Below, in pieces: positions 59,029-64,000 of a stretch of DNA of 64,000 nucleotides. Under the pieces are notes generated by a model. The model ran no database searches. It saw only the letters and a program-made list of their open reading frames with translations, and was not told the origin of the DNA. Positions within the stretch are counted from its first letter, which is position 1; each line of letters starts with the position of its first letter. This DNA is from Pseudomonadota bacterium. GTDB taxonomy: Bacteria > Chloroflexota > UBA6077 > JAJPHF01. The DNA lies in the NCBI GenBank assembly GCA_021325365.1, contig JAJPHF010000092.1:1-64000 (forward strand). The letters run 5' to 3'. The position numbers were made by a program, and so were the translations under genes.

Positions 59029-60441
59029 GTGCAGCAAGTCGCCGTAGACGTGGTGGTGGTCGGCGCCGGCTTCGCCGGGCTGGTGGCGGCCGTGCGCGCG
59101 CAGGAGCAGGGCGCCCGCGTGGCGCTGCTGGAGAAGACGCCGGTCGCGCCCAGCTGGAGCAACTCGCGCCTCAGCGGCGGCAGCTTCTCGGCGGCCGGCC
59201 TCTCGCCGCTCGCGCCCACCGACGCGATCGTCGCGAAGCTCATGCAGGACACCCAGGGGGCCGCGAGCGAGCCGCTGGCGCGCGCCTGGGCGGCCGCCTG
59301 CCCGCGCGTCTACGCCTGGCTGCGCGCCCACGGCACCCGCTGGGTCCACCTGCGCGGCCAGCTCGTGATGGCGCCCGTGCGCCCGAACCGGCGCGGCTCG
59401 CGGTGGCTCGGCCGCGGCCCCGACGTGACGCTGCGCCGCCTGCAAGCCCGCTTTCTCGCGGGCGGGGGCCAGTACTGGGGCGACACGGCGGCGCGCGAGC
59501 TGCGCCAGCGGCACGGCCGCGTGGTGGGCCTGGTCGCGCGGCGCCTGGACGCGGACGCCGAGATCGAGCTCGCCAGCCGCGCGGTGATCCTGGCCGACGG
59601 CGGCTTCCAGGCCAACCCGACGCTGCTGCGCCGCTACGCCAACGTCGCGCGGCCCCAGCGGCTGTTCCTGCGCGGCGCGGGCACCGGCAGCGGCGACGCA
59701 CTCGCCATGGCCCTTGCCGCCGGCGCGAAGCTGGCCCACGGCGAGGCGATCTTCGGCCACCTGCTACACGCCGACGCCGTGCGCAACGCCCAGCTCTGCC
59801 ACTTCCCGTTCGTCGATCGCATCGCCAACAGCGCGCTCGTCGTCGGCCCGGACGGACGCCGCTTCGCCGACGAGGGCCTGGGCGCGCTCGCCGTGGCCAA
59901 CCGCATCGCGCGCCTGCCCGATCCGGGCGCCACCTGGCTCGTCTTCGACCGCCGCCTGTGGGAGACGGTCGGCCGCTACAACCAGGCCGTGCCGCCCAAC
60001 CCCAACCTGCTGCTCGCCGGCGCCCGTGTCGAGGTGGCCGACGACGCGGCCGCGCTCGCGGCGCGCATCGGCGTGCCGGCCGAGGCGCTCGGCGCGACGC
60101 TGGACGCCTACAACACCGCGCTGGCCGCGGGGCAGGGCCGGGCGCTGCCGGTGCCGCGCGGCGGGACGGCGCCGCCGCTCGCGGCGCCGCTGGTCGCCGT
60201 GCCGCTCGTCGTCGGCCTCACCTACACGCTCGGCGGCCCGCTGATCGACGCGCGGGCGCGGGTCGTGGACGCCGCCGACCGCCCGATCCCCGGCCTGTAC
60301 GCAGCGGGGCTGACGGCGGGCGGCCTGGCCGGCGGCCCGAAGCCCGCCACCGCCGGCGGCATCGGTACCGCCCTGCCGCTCGGCTTCCTGGCCGGCGAGC
60401 ACGCCGCCCGCGCGGCGCTCCAGCCCAACGCGATGGCGTGA
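59029..60441 (+). CDS. FAD-dependent oxidoreductase (fumarate reductase/KSTD-like)
   Basis: A 470-residue flavoprotein of the succinate dehydrogenase/fumarate reductase flavoprotein fold. GTG 59029 follows AGGAGG. The dinucleotide-binding motif is VVVVGAGFAGLVAAVRAQEQGARVALLEKT. LSGGSFSAAG, ANPTLLRRYA, GTGSGDALAMALAAGAKL, and the C-terminal VVGLTYTLGGPLIDARARV with AGGLAGGPKPATAGGIGTALPLG complete the fold. It resembles tricarballylate dehydrogenase or flavocytochrome-c-like enzymes without a heme domain. It is followed directly by a fragment of a binding-protein gene. The substrate, probably an unsaturated acid or a steroid-like ketone, is unknown. Confidence 0.88.
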   Translation: MQQVAVDVVVVGAGFAGLVAAVRAQEQGARVALLEKTPVAPSWSNSRLSGGSFSAAGLSPLAPTDAIVAKLMQDTQGAASEPLARAWAAACPRVYAWLRAHGTRWVHLRGQLVMAPVRPNRRGSRWLGRGPDVTLRRLQARFLAGGGQYWGDTAARELRQRHGRVVGLVARRLDADAEIELASRAVILADGGFQANPTLLRRYANVARPQRLFLRGAGTGSGDALAMALAAGAKLAHGEAIFGHLLHADAVRNAQLCHFPFVDRIANSALVVGPDGRRFADEGLGALAVANRIARLPDPGATWLVFDRRLWETVGRYNQAVPPNPNLLLAGARVEVADDAAALAARIGVPAEALGATLDAYNTALAAGQGRALPVPRGGTAPPLAAPLVAVPLVVGLTYTLGGPLIDARARVVDAADRPIPGLYAAGLTAGGLAGGPKPATAGGIGTALPLGFLAGEHAARAALQPNAMA

Positions 60442-60789
60442 GCGCACGCTGGACTACAGCGGCGTCGACGCCGATGGCCGCGTCCTGCAGTCGGGGGCGC
60501 GCATCTTCAAGACCGACAAGGACCTCGCGGTGGCGACGATCATGCGCTACGGCCGCATCGACGATCCCGCCGTCGCCGAGGCCACGCGCGCCTACTACCT
60601 GGACAACCTCAAGAACGACATGGCGCTCACGCCCCGCGCCGTCCAGAACAGCCTGGAAGTTATGGCCGCGAACGAGCCGAGGCGCTCGGCGCCCGGCCCG
60701 AGCAATTCCTCGACGGCAGCTTCATCGACCGCATCAAGGCGAGCGGCTACGTCGAGCAGGTGTGGCGCGGCGCTGGCGCCGCGCCCTGA
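60440..60789 (+). pseudogene. 3' remnant of an NMT1-type solute-binding protein gene
   Basis: Right after the flavoprotein stop, one frame reads TLDYSGVDADGRVLQSGARI, FKTDKDLAVATIMRY and YYLDNLKNDMALTPRAVQ. Near 60680 the family text shifts by one base to EALGARPEQFLDGSFIDRIKASGYVEQVW, ending at TGA 60787-60789. This is the C-terminal third of an NMT1/TauA-type binding protein with its 5' two thirds deleted and one frameshift. Confidence 0.65.
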
Positions 60790-60830
60790 TCGGGAGATGT
60801 GGGGCCTCCCCCACGCCCCCCCTGCCTGCC

Positions 60831-63221
60831 CTATTCGGGCGGCGGTTCGGGGTGCAGCGCCCGCCAGACCTTCTCGGCAGTGAGGGGGAGGGAGCGGAAG
60901 CGAACGCCAGTGGCTGCGGCGACGGCGTTGGCGAGGAGGCCGGTTACGCAGTCGATGCTGATCTCGCCGACGCCCTTCGCGCCGAACGGGCCCGTCGGCT
61001 CGTAGGAGTCGGCGAACACCTGCTGGAACGGCGGGACGTCGCCCACCGTGGGCAGGCGGTAGTCGGAGAAGTTCGGGTTGAGCGGCCGTCCCTCGTCGTA
61101 CAGCAGCCCCTCGCTCAGCACGTAGCCGAGCCCCTGCACGACGCCGCCCTCCACCTGCCCCTCGGCCAGCATCGGGTTCAGCACCGTGCCGATGTCCGTC
61201 GCCGCGACGTAGCGCAGCACCCGCACCTGGCCGGTGTCGGGGTCCACCTCGACCTCGGCGGCGTGCGCCGCGAAGTTGTAGGCGCCCGACTCGTTGCCGT
61301 AGTTGTCGTGCGCCGGCTCCATCGCCTCGGAGGGCGGGTCGAAGACGGCGGTCGCCACCAGCGCCGCGCCGTCGCCGCGTGTCAGCAGCGCCCGCGCCAC
61401 CTCGGCCACGCTCAGCCCGCGGTCGGTGCCCGCGACGGCAATGCGGCCCTCGGCCAGCATCAGATCGGCGGGGTTCGCCTCCAGCAGGCTCGCCGCCTCG
61501 GCCAGCAGCCGCTCGCGCAGCTCGGCGCCCGCGCGCCGCACCGCCTCGCCCGCGGTGTAGGCCAGGCGGCTGGACACCGAGCCGCGCCCATAGACGTGGA
61601 CGTCGGTATCGGGCATGTCGATGTCCACGTCGGCGATCCGCAAGCCGATGGCGTCGGCGGCGATCTGGCAGAGCACCGTGCGGCTGCCCTGGCCGCTCTC
61701 GCCCTCGCCCGACAGGATCATCGCCCGCCCCGCGTGGTCCAGCCGGATCGTCGCGGTCGACGCCTCGGGGGTGTCGCCGTGCCGCGACCCGCTCACCTGC
61801 ACCGCGCACGAGACGGCCATGCCGCGAAGGGGTTGACCTACCCCCCCTGCCCCCCCTCCCGGCGCGGGAAGGGGGGAGGACGGCCGGCCCAGCCAGCCAC
61901 CGGCTCCCCCCTTCCGTGGTAGGGAAGGGGGGCTGGGGAGGCTAAGTCCGCCCCGCGCCTCCCACCCGATCATCTCGGCCACCCGCTCCAGGCACTGCGC
62001 GACCTCGCAGCTATTCACGCGGTGGCCGTGGACCGACACGGAATTCGGGCCGATCAGGTTGCGGCGGTGTAGCTCGACCGGGTCGAGGCCCAGCCGCTCG
62101 GCCGCCATGTCCAGCACCTGGTCGAGCGCGAAGTGCGTCGAGGGCTGGCCGAAGCCGCGCAGCGCGCCCGTCGGGATGTTGTTCGTGTAGACGAGGTAGG
62201 CGTCGGTCTGGACGTTTGGGTTGCGGAACAGCATGTCATGGCGCAGCGCGGCCACCTTCAGGATGGCCGGCGCCTTCGCGGTGTAGGCGCCGTTGTCGGC
62301 GACGATCCGCAGCCGCTTGGCGGTGATCGTGCCGTCGGCGCGGAAGCCCATCGCGATCTCCACGCGCATCGGCACGCGCGGCCGCGTCGCCTGGAACTCC
62401 TCCTCGCGGCGGTTGATCAGCTTCACGGGCCGCCCCGTCTTGATCGCCAGCAGCCCCGCGATCATGACGTTGTTGTCGTCGCAGTTCTTGCCGCCGAAGC
62501 CGCCGCCGATGTGCGGCTGGATCACCCGCACGGTGCGCTCGTCCAGCGCGAGCGCGTGGGCGATGCGCTGGCGGGCGAGTGCGGGCGTCTGGGTGTTCAT
62601 CCAGACCGTCAGCTTGCCGCTCGGGCTGTAGTCGGCCACCGTGCCGATCGTCTCAAGCGAGCCGTGGAACTGGAGCGCGCTCTGGAAGGTGTCCTCGATC
62701 ACCAGGTCGGCCGCGGCCAGGCCGCGCTCGACGTCGCCGCGCGTGACGTGCAGCGCCTGGACGACGTTCGAGCCGCGCTGGGGGTGCAGCAGCGGCGCAT
62801 CCTCGCCCATCGCCGCGAGCGGGTCGAACAGCGCCGGTAGCTCCTCGTACTCGACCTCGATCAGCCCCAGCGCCTCCTCGGCCGCCGCGGCGTCGAGCGC
62901 GGCGACGGCGGCCACCTCCTCGCCGACGTAGCGCACGCGGTCGCTGGCGAGCACCGGCTGGTCGCGCACGCTGGCGCCCCACAGCCGTCCCGGCGTGTCG
63001 GCGGCCGTGAGCACGGCCTTCACGCCCGGCACGCGGCGGGCGCGGCTCGTGTCGATGCCGACGATGCGCGCGTGCGCGTAGGGGCTGCGCAGCACCCGCG
63101 CCACCAGCAGCCCCGGCAGCGCGAGGTCGGCCACGTAGCGCGCGCGGCCCGTGACCTTCTCCACGCCGTCGACGCGCGGCAGCGAGCGCCCCACCGCCCA
63201 GGTCTCTTGCGCCAGCGCCAT
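60831..63221 (-). CDS. Xanthine dehydrogenase-family molybdopterin-binding (large) subunit
   Basis: A 796-residue molybdenum hydroxylase large subunit (CoxL/XdhB-like). The N-terminal a/b hammerhead domain reads SLPRVDGVEKVTGRARYVADLALPGLLVARVLRSPYAHARI. Cofactor motifs include IQPHIGGGFGGKNCDDNN, RGFGQPSTHFALDQ, GESGQGSRTVLCQIAADA and the C-terminal catalytic GAKGVGEISID Glu. Near residues 420-460 about 42 residues (SLPSPPSLPRKGGAGG and following) are not family-like and correspond to an inserted DNA repeat. ATG 63221 begins MALAQETWAVGRSLPRVDG. The iron-sulfur and FAD subunits are not next to it; it may accept electrons to proteins encoded elsewhere. Confidence 0.92.
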   Translation of the reverse strand: MALAQETWAVGRSLPRVDGVEKVTGRARYVADLALPGLLVARVLRSPYAHARIVGIDTSRARRVPGVKAVLTAADTPGRLWGASVRDQPVLASDRVRYVGEEVAAVAALDAAAAEEALGLIEVEYEELPALFDPLAAMGEDAPLLHPQRGSNVVQALHVTRGDVERGLAAADLVIEDTFQSALQFHGSLETIGTVADYSPSGKLTVWMNTQTPALARQRIAHALALDERTVRVIQPHIGGGFGGKNCDDNNVMIAGLLAIKTGRPVKLINRREEEFQATRPRVPMRVEIAMGFRADGTITAKRLRIVADNGAYTAKAPAILKVAALRHDMLFRNPNVQTDAYLVYTNNIPTGALRGFGQPSTHFALDQVLDMAAERLGLDPVELHRRNLIGPNSVSVHGHRVNSCEVAQCLERVAEMIGWEARGGLSLPSPPSLPRKGGAGGWLGRPSSPLPAPGGGAGGVGQPLRGMAVSCAVQVSGSRHGDTPEASTATIRLDHAGRAMILSGEGESGQGSRTVLCQIAADAIGLRIADVDIDMPDTDVHVYGRGSVSSRLAYTAGEAVRRAGAELRERLLAEAASLLEANPADLMLAEGRIAVAGTDRGLSVAEVARALLTRGDGAALVATAVFDPPSEAMEPAHDNYGNESGAYNFAAHAAEVEVDPDTGQVRVLRYVAATDIGTVLNPMLAEGQVEGGVVQGLGYVLSEGLLYDEGRPLNPNFSDYRLPTVGDVPPFQQVFADSYEPTGPFGAKGVGEISIDCVTGLLANAVAAATGVRFRSLPLTAEKVWRALHPEPPPE
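61835..61947. repeat. Palindromic repeat inserted in frame in the molybdenum hydroxylase gene
   Basis: Contains two GC hairpins: CCCCCCTCCC...GGGAAGGGGGG (61851-61876) and CCCCCCTTCC (61906-61915) with GGAAGGGGGG (61923-61932). Such C-run/G-run palindromes are typical of dispersed intergenic repeats. The stretch is translated as a Pro/Gly-rich linker without a stop. Confidence 0.6.
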
Positions 63222-63388
63222 CGCTCCTCCCGGCCGCGATCGTCGCCCCAGGGCCAACGGCGGGGCCGTCCCCGCCCGTCGTTCCTGGTGCCAGTGGCCC
63301 GGATTGTAGGCAGTCCCCCCCACGCGGGCAAGCACCGGCGCGGGCGCGGCTATGCTACACTCCCGTAGCCAGCACCCGGGAGACTGCC

Positions 63389-64000
63389 GTGCGACTGCCC
63401 TGCCGGCGCCCGCTTCGCCCTGATACCGCCGCCCGTCGCGGCGCCGGCCTGCTCGCCCTGCTCGCGGCCCTGAGCCTGGCGGCCTGCCAGGCGCCGGGCG
63501 CGTCGGCGCCCGCCCAGCCGGCGGCCCCGGCCCCGCCGGCCGCGCCCGGCAGCGCGTCTGCCGCCGCGGCGCCGGCCGCCACGCCCGCGGGCAGCCCGGC
63601 CGCGCCGCCCGCGCCCCAGCACGTCGTGCTCGCCATCCCCGCGAAGAGCCTGGCGTTCCTGCCCTACTTCGTGGGCGTGGACCAGGGCCTCTACGAGGCC
63701 GACGGCATCCAGCTCGAGATCCAGGTAATGCAGTCGAACCTGGCCGTCGCCGCCATGACCGCGGGCGAGCTGGCCTACACCGCCTCGACGGGCTCGTCGA
63801 TCCAGGCGGCGGTGGCCGATCAGCCGTTCAAGGTCGTGCTGTTCATGGTCAAGGACATGATCTTCTCCGTCGTCGGGGCGCCCGAGATCACGTCGCTGGC
63901 CGACCTGCGCGGCAAGACGATCGCCATCACGAACCTCACCGCCTCCGACGACTACGCCTGGCGGGCAGCCGTGCGCGCGCAGGGCGTCTCGCCCGACGAC
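63389..64000 (+). CDS. NMT1/TauA-type ABC solute-binding lipoprotein, 3' truncated by window edge
   Basis: From GTG 63389 (CGGGAG upstream) the frame is open to the end of the window. It encodes a signal peptide (GLLALLAALSLAAC) with lipobox Cys, an Ala/Pro linker of about 45 residues, then VVLAIPAKSLAFLPYFVGVDQGLYEADGIQLEI, MTAGELAYTASTGSSIQAAVADQPFKV and ITSLADLRGKTIAITNLTASDDYAWRAAVRAQG. These are typical of the NMT1/SsuA class. It is divergent from the molybdenum hydroxylase gene, 168 bp away. The C-terminal half lies beyond the window. Confidence 0.88.
   Translation, partial: MRLPCRRPLRPDTAARRGAGLLALLAALSLAACQAPGASAPAQPAAPAPPAAPGSASAAAAPAATPAGSPAAPPAPQHVVLAIPAKSLAFLPYFVGVDQGLYEADGIQLEIQVMQSNLAVAAMTAGELAYTASTGSSIQAAVADQPFKVVLFMVKDMIFSVVGAPEITSLADLRGKTIAITNLTASDDYAWRAAVRAQGVSPDD

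Overview
The window is GC-rich chromosomal DNA with one clearly foreign, lower-GC insert. The host is probably a free-living member of the Chloroflexota. This is an inference from a Thr/Pro-rich exported protein with a C-terminal beta-sandwich-like domain (55367-57028), lipoproteins with long Ala/Pro linkers after the lipobox, and the mix of LLM-class flavin enzymes, opine dehydrogenases and FdrA/DUF1116 proteins. No rRNA or other marker gene confirms it.

Region 1 (1-13520) is catabolic. It holds an LLM-class monooxygenase (5' end missing), a Rieske oxygenase, an HMG-CoA-lyase-type aldolase, a flavin reductase, a VOC protein, a LysR regulator, an aconitase-family LeuC/LeuD pair, a maleate-isomerase-family enzyme and three solute-binding proteins. 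leuC carries a one-base frameshift near its end. leuC and leuD are separated by an antitoxin-like gene and a RelE-like toxin interrupted by an amber codon.

Region 2 (13533-22855) is a tRNA-Gly/tRNA-Cys operon split by a roughly 9-kb integrative element. A 75-bp direct repeat (13668-13742 and 22715-22789) ends exactly at the last base of the tRNA-Cys anticodon loop. The element encodes a tyrosine integrase, two HNH proteins, a large zinc-ribbon/membrane/SH3 protein and a P4-type primase-helicase. It also has iteron-like inverted repeats and paired arm-type sites. No capsid, terminase or conjugation gene was seen, so it looks like a satellite or a self-replicating integrative element.

Region 3 (23300-39094) holds a response regulator, DUF1116 and FdrA proteins (relatives of oxamate carbamoyltransferase subunits) split by a RelE-type toxin-antitoxin pair, and a carbamate kinase. 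These are followed by a RutB-like amidohydrolase, a cupin, a UbiD decarboxylase, an SDR, an LLM enzyme, two paralogous opine-type dehydrogenases and an Ssu/Tau-type ABC transporter.

Region 4 (39091-48092) is the most striking. An amidohydrolase is followed by homologues of the glycine/sarcosine/betaine reductase: a GrdE-like subunit, a GrdB-like selenoprotein, a polyamine/iron-type ABC transporter and a GrdA-like selenoprotein. Both selenoproteins are split by an in-frame TGA exactly where the family has selenocysteine. A SECIS-like hairpin follows the grdB TGA. The GrdE homologue lacks the cysteine that becomes the pyruvoyl group, and GrdB lacks one of its conserved cysteines, so this may be a divergent, transport-linked reductase.

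Region 5 (48420-64000) carries a second DUF1116-FdrA set, now with DUF2877, which completes an AllFGH-like trio. It also has more solute-binding proteins, an ornithine-cyclodeaminase-family gene with an internal amber codon, a Phd/VapC pair, an FAD-dependent oxidoreductase, and a molybdenum hydroxylase large subunit that has taken up an intergenic repeat in frame.
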